Positions 17,891 through 25,737 of a DNA stretch of 50,039 bases are shown one piece after another (position 1 is the first letter of the stretch; each line of letters opens with the position of its first letter). The translations under genes were made by a program, and so were the position numbers. The notes beneath the pieces are model-generated. The model had not been told where the DNA came from and did not search any database. It worked only from the letters and a program-made list of their open reading frames with translations. Location: positions 1-50,039 of the forward strand of contig URCP01000010.1 of the NCBI GenBank assembly GCA_900546315.1, given 5' to 3'. Source of the DNA: an uncultured Eubacteriales bacterium (lineage in GTDB: Bacteria > Bacillota > Clostridia > Oscillospirales > CAG-272).

Positions 17891-17930
17891 TAATAAAATG
17901 GACCGCGAATAAAAACGGTCCATTTTATTA
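17891..17930. terminator. Bidirectional terminator between convergent genes
   Basis: A perfect 15-bp inverted repeat (TAATAAAATGGACCG and its inverse) flanks a 10-base loop. The A/T-rich outer arms give a T-run in either direction, serving the plus-strand oxidoreductase and the minus-strand lipoprotein at 18012. The remaining roughly 80 bp before 18012 shows nothing recognisable. Confidence 0.85.
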
Positions 17931-18011
17931 TGCCTGTTCGCAGTTTTTCGCATGGCAACAGCTACAAGGGGGGATAGCCCGTGTATTGTCATTGCACGCC
18001 CTTTGCAGTGT

Positions 18012-19475
18012 TTATTTCAGCTCATCAATCAGCTTTTCCATAGTCTTGTCAAATTTTGCTTGTTTCGACGCCCAGAGTGACGCGAGGTCCTTTTCGTTCA
18101 GGATCGAGCCGCGCATCATCATCCACGGCGATTCCTGGTCGCCGAAGCAGTAGGCGTAGAACTGTGTGAAATCGTCGCTTATGCTGTTGAATATGATGTC
18201 GAGCATGGCGACCGAATCGTCGTCGCGCGCCGTTTTTCCCTTGAGTGCACGGTCGTAATACTCGGGTCTGACGTCAGACATTCCGAGGGCGTTCAGCGCG
18301 TTCAGTATCATGCCGGACTTTTCGGCGTCCGCCGTTATCGGAATCGAGAAGCCGGTGGTGTTTCCGTCGCAGATGTATGTCTGATAGCTTTCCTGCGCCT
18401 CGTCGTATTTCGGGTAGGGGAGAATTCCGAAGTCGTCCCGCATCTCGCGCATTATGTGCGCTTTTCCGATGCTCTCGGTCAGAAACAGCCCCTGACCGTT
18501 CATGAACGGCGTCACGTGCACGCCGAGTCCGCCCTCGTACCAGGCGTCATTTGAGTGAACGAAGGAATCAAGCTTCTTCTGGGCGTCAATATATCTCTCG
18601 GACAGCGGCAGGAGGCGCGGTATCCCGTCGGCGTCCTTTCCGGTGATCTCAATGTCGAGCGCGGGTATGAAAGCGTCGACAGCCATTGTCCAACCGACGA
18701 GCAGTCCGTAGCGGTCATTCTCACCCATTTCTCCGTCGCCGTCAAGGTCGGAGGAGACTGTCGCGGATATCTCAATCAGCTTGTCGAGCGTCCACTTTCC
18801 GTCGCGCACGGTCTGATACAGGTCCTCTGTCCCGAGGTCGTCGGCGAGCCTTTTGTTGAAATACACGGCGTAGAGTGAGTCGTAATAGAGCGGGTCCGCC
18901 TCGCCTATCGACATGAAGACCTTGTCGCCGATCATCGCCTGTTCCATTGACTTCTGCGCCCACCACGGATCCGTGAAGTCTATCGAGGATATTTCACAGA
19001 GGTTCGAGCACACGCCCTCGAGCGACACGGACGCGAGCACATAACCGTAACCGCCCGCGAGATCATAGCTGTTGTCCCCCGCCATTACCGAGGAGCGCAG
19101 GGTCTTCATCCATATAAACGGCTTTCCGGACTCACTCGAGCCTTCCCTGACGTCGTATACGAAATTGACGTTGTACATCTCCTGCACGGTTGAGTTGCGC
19201 CTGAAAACGGCGTCGTTTATGATGTCGCCGGTCTCCTCTGTGATGGCTATCTGCGAGACCTCCCACAGAAGGAAATTGAAATCAGTGCCGCCGAAGTCTC
19301 CGGTCGGGAGGGACGCCTTTATGTCGGGCTTTGTGAATTCTTCTATTGTTGTGGAATCCGGAAGCGTTGTGTCTGTGCTTTCGTCCGTTGTCGCCGTGCC
19401 GTCGCCGCCGCAGGACGCGAGAGCGCCTATGAAAAGCGACGCCGCGAGCAGGGACGAGATCTTTTTTCTGTTCAT
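18012..19475 (-). CDS. Extracellular solute-binding lipoprotein (paralogue of 38715-40196)
   Basis: 487 residues. Start MNRKK at 19475 has AAGAGG upstream and gives a proper lipoprotein signal ending GALASC; an earlier ATG at 19514 sits on the -10 box. It carries NDAVFRRNSTVQEMYNV, DFTDPWWAQ, DLDGDGEMGENDR and LPYPKYDEAQESYQT. The C-terminal stretch DDDSVAMLDIIFNS is closely matched in the binding protein at 38715. Divergent from an AraC gene, with promoters for both in the 169-bp gap. The substrate is unknown; neighbouring genes give no enzyme clue. Confidence 0.87.
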   Translation of the reverse strand: MNRKKISSLLAASLFIGALASCGGDGTATTDESTDTTLPDSTTIEEFTKPDIKASLPTGDFGGTDFNFLLWEVSQIAITEETGDIINDAVFRRNSTVQEMYNVNFVYDVREGSSESGKPFIWMKTLRSSVMAGDNSYDLAGGYGYVLASVSLEGVCSNLCEISSIDFTDPWWAQKSMEQAMIGDKVFMSIGEADPLYYDSLYAVYFNKRLADDLGTEDLYQTVRDGKWTLDKLIEISATVSSDLDGDGEMGENDRYGLLVGWTMAVDAFIPALDIEITGKDADGIPRLLPLSERYIDAQKKLDSFVHSNDAWYEGGLGVHVTPFMNGQGLFLTESIGKAHIMREMRDDFGILPYPKYDEAQESYQTYICDGNTTGFSIPITADAEKSGMILNALNALGMSDVRPEYYDRALKGKTARDDDSVAMLDIIFNSISDDFTQFYAYCFGDQESPWMMMRGSILNEKDLASLWASKQAKFDKTMEKLIDELK

Positions 19476-19512
19476 GTCTGTGACCTCTTTTTCGTAAAAA
19501 TCTAGTATATCC

Positions 19513-19541
19513 ATTATATCAGAAACGAGCCGTTACGTCAA
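19513..19541 (-). promoter_or_regulatory. Sigma-A promoter of the binding-protein gene
   Basis: Minus strand TTGACG (19541-19536) and TATAAT (19518-19513), spacer 17 bp, 38 bp before the chosen start. Confidence 0.8.
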
Positions 19542-19594
19542 GAAACACCGGTGCGGAATACTTGTAAAATCGTCCGGTAGAATATCGCGAAAGC

Positions 19595-19623
19595 TTGATT
19601 TTCAGTCCGGAATGTGGTATAAT
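19595..19623 (+). promoter_or_regulatory. Sigma-A promoter of the AraC gene
   Basis: TTGATT and TATAAT with a 17-bp spacer and an extended -10 (TGTGGTATAAT). The same -35 and -10 hexamers and spacing occur before the paralogous AraC gene at 41506. Confidence 0.85.
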
Positions 19624-19644
19624 CGTATCGGAAGGAGGCGCGGT

Positions 19645-20454
19645 ATGTATACATACGAGGACATTCAGGCGACAAAGGACAGTGAGTTCCCGGTATCCTA
19701 TCAGTACGGAGTGGTCCGGACCGAGAGGGAGCTTCAATACCTGCACTGGCACGAGGAGCTTGAGATAATGCTCTGTGAGGACGGTGAGGGAAGCATGATG
19801 TGCGGCGGCGAGGAGACAGCGCTCGAGAAGGGCAGGGTAATCGTCGCGAACCCGTTTGAGCTCCACACCCTGAGCTCCTACGGCGGGCACACGAGACAGC
19901 TGCTGCTTGTCGGACAGAGGATGCTTGACGACATCGGGTGCGGCGAGACGGCGTTCAGGCACAACTTTGTTGACCATGAGATAACAGAGGCTTTTTCAAG
20001 GATAAGGCGTGAGAGCGAGTGTGGTGACAGCTTCAGCCGGAGGGAAATACTGGCGCTCGTGACACATATTCTGGTCCGGATGGCGAGGGAGCACAGCGCC
20101 GGCGCGCGGGATATGGGCGGTTCGCTCGAGGCGAAGCGCGGGACGGTCGGACGGGTGATCGCGTACATAAACCGGCATTTCGCGGAGGACATAAGTATAG
20201 CGACGATCTGCGCGTGGTCCGGCTACAGTAAGTCTCAGCTGTGCCACATATTCCGCGAGGTGACGGGTCAGACGATTTCTGGTCAGATAACGGTGTGCCG
20301 CCTGAACAACGCGAGGACACTGCTGTCGACGGGAAAGTACAGCGTCAGCGAGTGCGCGGCGCAGTGCGGCTTCAGCTCCGCAAGCTACTTCACGAAGGTG
20401 TACAGAAAAGCGTACGGAAAATGCCCGTCGGAAGAAGTGAATAGTGAAAAATGA
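19645..20454 (+). CDS. AraC family transcriptional regulator (paralogue of 41506-42315)
   Basis: 269 residues. N-terminal cupin domain with LHWHEELEIMLCEDGEG and VIVANPFELHTL. C-terminal AraC DNA-binding domain (ISIATICAWSGYSKSQLCHIF; VSECAAQCGFSSASYFTKVY). The start at 19645 has AAGGAGG upstream; an ATG at 19612 overlaps the -10 box and is rejected. It closely resembles the regulator at 41506 along its whole length. It is divergent from the lipoprotein gene at 18012, which it very likely regulates in response to a sugar. Confidence 0.9.
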   Translation: MYTYEDIQATKDSEFPVSYQYGVVRTERELQYLHWHEELEIMLCEDGEGSMMCGGEETALEKGRVIVANPFELHTLSSYGGHTRQLLLVGQRMLDDIGCGETAFRHNFVDHEITEAFSRIRRESECGDSFSRREILALVTHILVRMAREHSAGARDMGGSLEAKRGTVGRVIAYINRHFAEDISIATICAWSGYSKSQLCHIFREVTGQTISGQITVCRLNNARTLLSTGKYSVSECAAQCGFSSASYFTKVYRKAYGKCPSEEVNSEK

Positions 20455-20494
20455 AGAGTGAGAACGTAAAGCTGTAAACAAATCACCGCGGACA

Positions 20495-20519
20495 TAAAAA
20501 GAGGGGCGCGAAGCCCCTC
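20495..20519 (-). terminator. Rho-independent terminator of the TSUP gene
   Basis: Read on the minus strand, GAGGGGC pairs with GCCCCTC around TTCGC and is followed by TTTTTAT, 8 bp after the stop codon. Confidence 0.85.
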
Positions 20520-20527
20520 CCGTAAGT

Positions 20528-21298
20528 TTACCCGAGATAATTCACTCCGAGAATCGCCACCCCGAGCACGACAAGAATCACGCCGGTAACCCGATTGAGA
20601 GTCTTAGCCGAGGCCTTGTTCGCAAGCACGGCGGCAATCTGCGCGAAAACGAGCGTGCTGACAACGCATACGACAAGCGCCAGCATATCCGGCGCTCCGC
20701 CTATCGCGAAGTGGCTGACGGCTCCGGTCAGAGCTGTCGCGCTCATGATGAACACGCTTGTCCCGACGGCTGTCTTGAGCTCGTACCCGAGCACGGAGGT
20801 CAGGACGAGAAGCATCATCATTCCGCCGCCCGCGCCGATGAACCCGCAGATGAAGCCTACCATCGAGCCGCAGATGACAGAGCGAATGGCTTTCTGCTTC
20901 GCGGTCGCGCTCTCGAGTCTCTTTTTCGGCTCGACGACCGGCTTTACGATGAACTTGACGCCGAGCAGGAGAGTCATGAACACTGAGAAATTGCCCATTG
21001 TGGTTTTCGGAACGATGCTCGCGATCCAGCTTCCGACAGTCGTGAAGCACAGCACCGAGATCATCATGATAATCCCGTTCTTTATATCGAGGTTCTTGTT
21101 TCTGCCATAGGTCACAGCCGAAGCCGCGGACGCCAGAACGTCGCTCGCGAGCGCAATCCCGACCGCCATATACGGGTCCATGCCGAGAAACGTTATAAGC
21201 ATCGGGCTGATAACCGCCGCCGCGCTCATCCCCGCGAACCCGGTGCCGAGTCCGGCTCCCAGCCCGGCGAGTATACATATCAGAAGCTTTACTATCAT
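20528..21298 (-). CDS. TSUP family membrane permease (TauE/SafE type)
   Basis: 256 residues, almost entirely hydrophobic, with about eight membrane segments. It shows the TSUP-type start GAGLGTGFAGMSAAAVISP and the internal-repeat segment GSMVGFICGFIGAGGGMMML. The family exports sulfite, sulfoacetate and related anions or takes up sulfur compounds; the substrate here cannot be told. The start at 21298 is chosen because the hydrophobic domain begins there and a clear promoter lies 44-72 bp upstream; only a weak RBS (GAGAGAAGG) is seen. Monocistronic, convergent with the AraC gene. Confidence 0.85.
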   Translation of the reverse strand: MIVKLLICILAGLGAGLGTGFAGMSAAAVISPMLITFLGMDPYMAVGIALASDVLASAASAVTYGRNKNLDIKNGIIMMISVLCFTTVGSWIASIVPKTTMGNFSVFMTLLLGVKFIVKPVVEPKKRLESATAKQKAIRSVICGSMVGFICGFIGAGGGMMMLLVLTSVLGYELKTAVGTSVFIMSATALTGAVSHFAIGGAPDMLALVVCVVSTLVFAQIAAVLANKASAKTLNRVTGVILVVLGVAILGVNYLG

Positions 21299-21320
21299 TG
21301 TTCGACCTTCTCTCAAATAT

Positions 21321-21344
21321 TTCAATATTGGAACATTCAATATT
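21321..21344. promoter_or_regulatory. TTCAATATT direct repeats at the TSUP promoter
   Basis: Two perfect TTCAATATT copies, 15 bp apart, cover the leader and the -10 box of the TSUP promoter. They are a candidate operator; the regulator is unknown. Confidence 0.45.
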
Positions 21345-21370
21345 ATAACACAAAACGCCCATCTTGTCAA
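21342..21370 (-). promoter_or_regulatory. Sigma-A promoter of the TSUP gene
   Basis: Minus strand TTGACA (21370-21365), 17-bp spacer, TATAAT (21347-21342). Confidence 0.85.
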
Positions 21371-21440
21371 GTACCGGAGAGAAAAAAGTCCCGCGCGTTT
21401 CTGCGCAGTTTTCCAACATCGCGCAAATTGCCGGAAATAC

Positions 21441-21469
21441 TTGAAATCGCCGTGGAAATGTGCTATAAT
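21441..21469 (+). promoter_or_regulatory. Sigma-A promoter of the GpsA-like gene
   Basis: TTGAAA, 17-bp spacer and TATAAT, with TGC before the -10 (extended -10). It lies 35 bp upstream of the start codon. Confidence 0.8.
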
Positions 21470-21503
21470 GGTTTTATCATATATAATGGAGGTTTTTCGA
21501 AAA

Positions 21504-22553
21504 ATGGCAATTGTAACTATAGTCGGTTCCGGAATGATGGGGTCGGCGCTCGCTTTCCCGGCGCGGGAGAACGGCAACGAGGTGCGGCTTGTCGGCACGC
21601 ATCTTGACCGGGAGATAATCGACACGTGTAAAAGGACGAACAGACACCCGAAATTCGACCGTGACTTTCCGGACGGGGTGAAGTATTACCAGATAGAGGA
21701 GCTTGAAAGCGCTCTTGATGGCGCGGACATGGTTATCGGCGGTGTGTCAAGCTTTGGCGTGAAGTGGTTCGCGACTGACGTCCTGCCGAAAATCGACGTG
21801 AAGATACCGGTCATAACCGTCACAAAGGGGCTCGTCGACCTTGAGGACGGGCGGCTCATCTCTTATCCGGAGTACTGGGAAAACGCGATGGTGGCGATGG
21901 GACACGAGGGAACAGACCTCTGCGCGATAGGCGGACCCTGCACGAGCTACGAGCTTGTGGCGCACGACCAGACCGAGGTGGCGTTCTGCGGGAAGAACAT
22001 GGAGACTCTGAAAAAGCTCAAGGCAATCATGGCGACCGACTACTATCACATAAGTCTCACTACGGATGTGGTGGGTATTGAAAGCGCGGTGGCGCTGAAG
22101 AACGGCTACGCGCTCGGAATCGCCCTGACAATCGGCGTGAACCAGAAAAATTTCGGGCCCCACAGTCCGCTCCATTATAACTCGCAGGCGGCGGTCTTCG
22201 GGCAGGCTGTCAGGGAGATGTACAAGCTGCTTGAGTATCAGGGCGCGTGCACGCTTGACAATCTCGCGGTCGGCTACGGGGACCTGTACGTGACAGTGTA
22301 CGGCGGCAGAACGAGGCTTGTCGGAATCCTTCTCGGCAGGGGACTGAACATAGACGAGGCAAAGGCGGAGCTGAACGGCGTGACGCTTGAATCCCTCGTT
22401 GTGGCGGAAAGGGTCGCGAGAGCGGTGAAGAGAGCCGCTGAGCTCGGAAAGCTCGACACGAAGGACTTCCCGCTCCTGATGCACGTGGACGATATACTGA
22501 CAAAGAAGACGCAGGTCAACATCCCATGGGAGGGCTTCACGTTCGGAAACTGA
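21504..22553 (+). CDS. NAD(P)-dependent glycerol-3-phosphate dehydrogenase family protein
   Basis: 349 residues. The N-terminal Rossmann motif is VTIVGSGMMGSALAF. Further on come ITVTKGLVD, CAIGGPCTSYELVA and the catalytic-domain segment GIESAVALKNGYALGIALTIG with the family Lys and Asn, then a C-terminal helical domain (YGDLYVTVYGGRTR). It resembles GpsA, which makes sn-glycerol-3-phosphate for phospholipids, but FPARENGNEVRLVGTHLD departs from the usual cofactor loop, so it could act on another phosphorylated substrate. The ATG at 21504 is chosen over 21486 because TGGAGG is suitably placed. Monocistronic between two promoters. Confidence 0.75.
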   Translation: MAIVTIVGSGMMGSALAFPARENGNEVRLVGTHLDREIIDTCKRTNRHPKFDRDFPDGVKYYQIEELESALDGADMVIGGVSSFGVKWFATDVLPKIDVKIPVITVTKGLVDLEDGRLISYPEYWENAMVAMGHEGTDLCAIGGPCTSYELVAHDQTEVAFCGKNMETLKKLKAIMATDYYHISLTTDVVGIESAVALKNGYALGIALTIGVNQKNFGPHSPLHYNSQAAVFGQAVREMYKLLEYQGACTLDNLAVGYGDLYVTVYGGRTRLVGILLGRGLNIDEAKAELNGVTLESLVVAERVARAVKRAAELGKLDTKDFPLLMHVDDILTKKTQVNIPWEGFTFGN

Positions 22554-22584
22554 ACCGATTCTACAAAAATATTCCAAAAACCTC

Positions 22585-22613
22585 TTGACAAACGGAGCGC
22601 AGTATGGTATAAT
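22585..22613 (+). promoter_or_regulatory. Sigma-A promoter of the SLH-protein gene
   Basis: Consensus TTGACA and TATAAT with a 17-bp spacer and TGG before the -10; one of the strongest-looking promoters in the window. Confidence 0.88.
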
Positions 22614-22620
22614 AAGGCAA

Positions 22621-22643
22621 CCGGTTAATGTATTATCAACCGG
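22621..22643. promoter_or_regulatory. Inverted repeat in the SLH-gene leader
   Basis: CCGGTT and AACCGG flank 11 bases just after the predicted transcription start, with some inner pairing. It is either an operator or a 5' mRNA hairpin. Confidence 0.4.
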
Positions 22644-22679
22644 AAACGAATAATATGCTGTTAAGGTAGGTAATTACTT

Positions 22680-23711
22680 ATGAAAAAGCGTACTGCGGTA
22701 ATTTTTCTTGCGCTGTGTCTCGCGCTCGGCGGGACGGCTGCTGTCGGGGCTGTCGATGTCCCGACCTCCACTGTACAGGATTTCATTCTGATGGGCTCTG
22801 TTCTGTCGTTCGAGACTAACGGCGGCGAGGCTGTGGCTGACGTCGCGGCTCTCGCGGGTGAGAAGGTCGATCTGACCGCTGTTGTTCCTGTAAAGGAAGG
22901 CTGCACTTTTGCCGGATGGTATGCCGACGCGGCTCTGACCGAGGCTGTAACCGAGATAAATGTCTACGGGCACAAGACAGTCTACGCGGCATGGACCGAG
23001 GCTTCCGCGCCGATTTCCGACATTGAGAACGCTAAGTATGCCGAGGATATAAAGGACGTTGTCGGGAAGTCGCTCATGACCGTCGATGAGGACGGAAAGT
23101 TCGCGCCCGGGACAGAGCTTACCCGTGCCGACGCCGTGAAGGTTATCTGGAAGATCGCCGGTTCTCCGGTCGTTGATTTCGCTATGGACTTTACCGATGT
23201 AGCGGAGGATGCCGATTACGCCGAGGCTGTCAGATGGGCAGAGTCTGAGAAGATAGTTTCCGGTGTTGCTGAGGGCACATTCGCTCCGGACGAGACTGTC
23301 ACCCGTGAGCAGGTCGCGGCTATGATTTACCGTTACGTACAGACCGAGGGCGGCGGATTCACCGGCGAGTGGTATTTCCCGCTGACCTATGATGACATCG
23401 CGGACATTGACGAGTGGGCTGACGAGGGTATGCACTGGGTCACGATGAATACGCTCTTTGAAGCGACCGACAACAATATCGCTCCGGACGCCGCTGTGAC
23501 GAAGGGCGACGCCGCGCACGCTTTCGCGGTTCTCGCGCAGCTGAAGTTTGAGAACAACGCCGCAAAGGAGATTCCGGACGACACGGATGATGACGTCGAG
23601 GAGACGACCGGGACGACCGAGACGACCGAGGAGACGGCTGAGACCGCCGAGGAAACCACCGAAGCAACCGAGGAAACCACCGAGGATACGGCTGAAACCA
23701 AGGCTGAATAA
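22680..23711 (+). CDS. Secreted SLH-domain surface protein with InlB-type repeat
   Basis: 343 residues. Signal peptide (AAVGA), then a Listeria-Bacteroides repeat (VLSFETNGGEAV ... CTFAGWYADAALTEAV), then three S-layer homology domains from about residue 118 to 285 (TELTRADAVKVIWKIAG; FTDVAEDADYAEAVRWA; DDIADIDEWADEGMHW), and a Thr/Glu-rich tail with no LPXTG signal. SLH domains bind pyruvylated secondary wall polymer, so attachment is non-covalent, unlike the pilins in this window. Its own strong promoter and terminator make it a single-gene unit. RBS AAGGTAGG. No enzymatic domain is seen. Confidence 0.88.
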   Translation: MKKRTAVIFLALCLALGGTAAVGAVDVPTSTVQDFILMGSVLSFETNGGEAVADVAALAGEKVDLTAVVPVKEGCTFAGWYADAALTEAVTEINVYGHKTVYAAWTEASAPISDIENAKYAEDIKDVVGKSLMTVDEDGKFAPGTELTRADAVKVIWKIAGSPVVDFAMDFTDVAEDADYAEAVRWAESEKIVSGVAEGTFAPDETVTREQVAAMIYRYVQTEGGGFTGEWYFPLTYDDIADIDEWADEGMHWVTMNTLFEATDNNIAPDAAVTKGDAAHAFAVLAQLKFENNAAKEIPDDTDDDVEETTGTTETTEETAETAEETTEATEETTEDTAETKAE

Positions 23712-23729
23712 AACCAACATAAACAAGAG

Positions 23730-23756
23730 GGCGGAACCACACGGCTCCGCCTTTTC
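23730..23756. terminator. Terminator between convergent genes
   Basis: GGCGGAACC pairs with GGCTCCGCC (one A-C mismatch) around ACAC, followed by TTTTCTT. It ends the SLH gene and may also serve the activase gene on the other strand. Confidence 0.75.
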
Positions 23757-24626
23757 TTATTCCCGTATCATCCCCTTGAACCGCTCCATATCCTCTTTTG
23801 AGGGCGCGTGGAAAATCTCCGGTTCACGACCTATCGCGCGGTATTTGTTTTCCCCGAGCGCGTGGTAGGGGAGCAGCTCGACCTTTTCGGGTTTGTACTC
23901 GTTCAGGAATGCCGCTATTTTCGGGAACTCCTCGTCGTTCGCGCTGCACTCCGTTGTCATGGGGACGCGGACGATTACGCGTTTTCCCATTGATATCAAT
24001 AATTTGTAGTTATCGAGGATGCGATTATTGACGACGCCGGTGAACTTTTTGTGAACGTCCGGTGTCACGCATTTGATGTCGTAGAGGAATATATCGGTGA
24101 ACGGGATGACCTTTCCGAGACTCCCGAACGGAACGTTTCCCGCTGTGTCGACCGCCGTGCCGATGCCGTCTTTTTTGCACTTATCGAGCAGCTCCGCGAC
24201 GAAATCCGGACAGAGCATACACTCCCCGCCGGAGACCGTGATGCCGCCGCCCGACGTCTCGTAGAACGCCTTGTCCTTTCTGACCTCGCGGAAGACGGTT
24301 TCGGTGTCCATCGTCTTGCCGCAGACGGATATAGCGTCGGCGGGGCACCAGAGAGCGCACTTGCCGCAGAGCGTGCATTTCTCCGGGTCCGGGACAGGTC
24401 CGTTATCAAACGTAAGCGCGCCGCTCGGACATACCGTCACGCATTTGCCGCACAGGACGCATTTGTTCTTGTAGAACATACGCTGAGGCTTTGCGTTCTG
24501 GCTCTCGGGGTTGTGGCACCACGCGCAGCCGAGGTTGCAGCCCTTCATAAAGACGGTGGTACGGATTCCGGGTCCGTCGACATATGAGCCGCGCTGAATA
24601 TCGAAAATTGTTGCACTGAGTGACAT
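23757..24626 (-). CDS. Glycyl-radical enzyme activating protein (PflA-type radical SAM)
   Basis: 289 residues. The radical-SAM cluster motif is CNLGCAWC (Cys 30, 34, 37), the CxxxCxxC form. Two ferredoxin-like 4Fe-4S motifs follow, CVLCGKCVTVCP and CTLCGKCALWCP, then GGITVSGGECML and DIKCVTPDVHKKFTG. The extra ferredoxin insert is found in activases of glycyl-radical enzymes such as choline lyase, glycerol dehydratase and hydroxyprolyl dehydratase, and less in classical PflA. No glycyl-radical enzyme gene is present in the window, so the partner is unknown. RBS GGAGGTAAATC precedes the ATG. It has its own promoter, in the gap after the metallophosphoesterase gene. Confidence 0.88.
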   Translation of the reverse strand: MSLSATIFDIQRGSYVDGPGIRTTVFMKGCNLGCAWCHNPESQNAKPQRMFYKNKCVLCGKCVTVCPSGALTFDNGPVPDPEKCTLCGKCALWCPADAISVCGKTMDTETVFREVRKDKAFYETSGGGITVSGGECMLCPDFVAELLDKCKKDGIGTAVDTAGNVPFGSLGKVIPFTDIFLYDIKCVTPDVHKKFTGVVNNRILDNYKLLISMGKRVIVRVPMTTECSANDEEFPKIAAFLNEYKPEKVELLPYHALGENKYRAIGREPEIFHAPSKEDMERFKGMIRE

Positions 24627-24654
24627 GATTTACCTCCAAAGGTGGAATACGACT

Positions 24655-24683
24655 ATTATAACACTTTACGCGCCGGATGTAAA
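24655..24683 (-). promoter_or_regulatory. Sigma-A promoter of the activase gene
   Basis: Minus strand TTTACA (24683-24678), 17-bp spacer, TATAAT (24660-24655) with TGT before the -10. Confidence 0.8.
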
Positions 24684-24717
24684 TGCACAAAACGGAAATG
24701 ATTGTACATTCCGGAGG

Positions 24718-25716
24718 TCATGTTCTCAGCAGAACGCCGACCCTGTCATTTCCCGCGCCGAAGCGGGTGATCTGAACCTTGTCTCCCTTTATCGAGAAGA
24801 CGTCGAACGCGGTTTCGCTGGGCGTCCCGCAGACTCTCTCAGGGCAGTTAGGCGACCACTCCTGAACGAGCGAGCAGAGGGAGGTGACCGAAAGTATCCT
24901 GTCGTCGTAGAGCATATTGTCGAAGTGCACGTGCCCGGCGACGAGCATTTTCACGTTCCGGCATTTCTTCACGTCGTAGTATACGCGCGGACCGCCGCGG
25001 AGGTCGTCGTACGGCTTCATTGCGCACGGCATTCCCTCTGTGCCGAAGATTCCCTCGTTGTGGAGCGGCTGATGACTGAAGACGATGATGTCGCGGTCGG
25101 TGACAAGGGCGTCCCGCTCGAGCCAGAGCGTCTGCTCCTCCGAGAACTCGGAGCACCAGCCGTGGGTGTACTGTCCGTTTTTGAGGTAGTAGGGCTTGTC
25201 GCTTGTGTTCAGGAATATCATACGCCAGTTTTTCTCCGGCGTGTCGATGTCGGCGTAATAATAGTTCTCGGGCGTCGGGTTGAACTTCATGCAGAGGGCG
25301 TGCATCTCGTCGGGGAGAATGGCGGCTTTTGTCGTGTCCCAGCCATGGTCTATCGCGTTGCCGATGCCGTCGTCGTGATTGCCTATACAGCAGTGGACGG
25401 GAAGGGGAAGCCTGTAGAGCGCGTCCATGACCTCGCGGAGGGACTGTCTGAATTTCTCCGGGTCGGGGTCATAGTCGTTGCCGATGTCGCCGCCGTTCAC
25501 GACGAAGGATATCCCTGGGCAGCGGTCGATTATGTATCGCATGGAGTCAATCGCGTCGGACGCGAGCTCATAGGGGACACCGTGCTTTACAGCTGTCATG
25601 TGGTTCATCCGGTTGTGCTCGTCGGTGATGAAGATGAAGTTCAGCGGCGCGGCGAAGGAATTTATCTTCGCAATTTTTTCGTCGTAGGAATCTGTGAGAT
25701 AGTGAAGGTCTTTCAT
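24718..25716 (-). CDS. Calcineurin-like metallophosphoesterase
   Basis: 332 residues, no signal peptide. The five metal-binding blocks of the family are visible: FITDEHN (Asp, His), NGGDIGND, IGNHDDG, FSHQPLHNEG and AGHVHFDN. The dinuclear metal site is thus intact. Substrate unknown; it could be a phosphomonoester or phosphodiester such as a sugar phosphate or nucleotide. It begins 21 bp after the GH2 gene in the same direction, with RBS AAAGGAAAAA, so it is the third gene of an HxlR-GH2-phosphoesterase operon. It differs from the secreted family members in lacking an export signal. Confidence 0.85.
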   Translation of the reverse strand: MKDLHYLTDSYDEKIAKINSFAAPLNFIFITDEHNRMNHMTAVKHGVPYELASDAIDSMRYIIDRCPGISFVVNGGDIGNDYDPDPEKFRQSLREVMDALYRLPLPVHCCIGNHDDGIGNAIDHGWDTTKAAILPDEMHALCMKFNPTPENYYYADIDTPEKNWRMIFLNTSDKPYYLKNGQYTHGWCSEFSEEQTLWLERDALVTDRDIIVFSHQPLHNEGIFGTEGMPCAMKPYDDLRGGPRVYYDVKKCRNVKMLVAGHVHFDNMLYDDRILSVTSLCSLVQEWSPNCPERVCGTPSETAFDVFSIKGDKVQITRFGAGNDRVGVLLRT

Positions 25717-25737
25717 GATTTTTTCCTTTCGTGTGAT

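Noticed and set aside
17931..18011. Possible small RNA or riboswitch in a gap
   Set aside because: Only the bidirectional terminator just before it is convincing; no conserved fold or promoter was seen in the rest.
21180..21503. N-terminal extension of the GpsA-like protein
   Set aside because: The extension is antisense to the TSUP gene and covers both promoters; TGGAGG and conserved Rossmann start support 21504.
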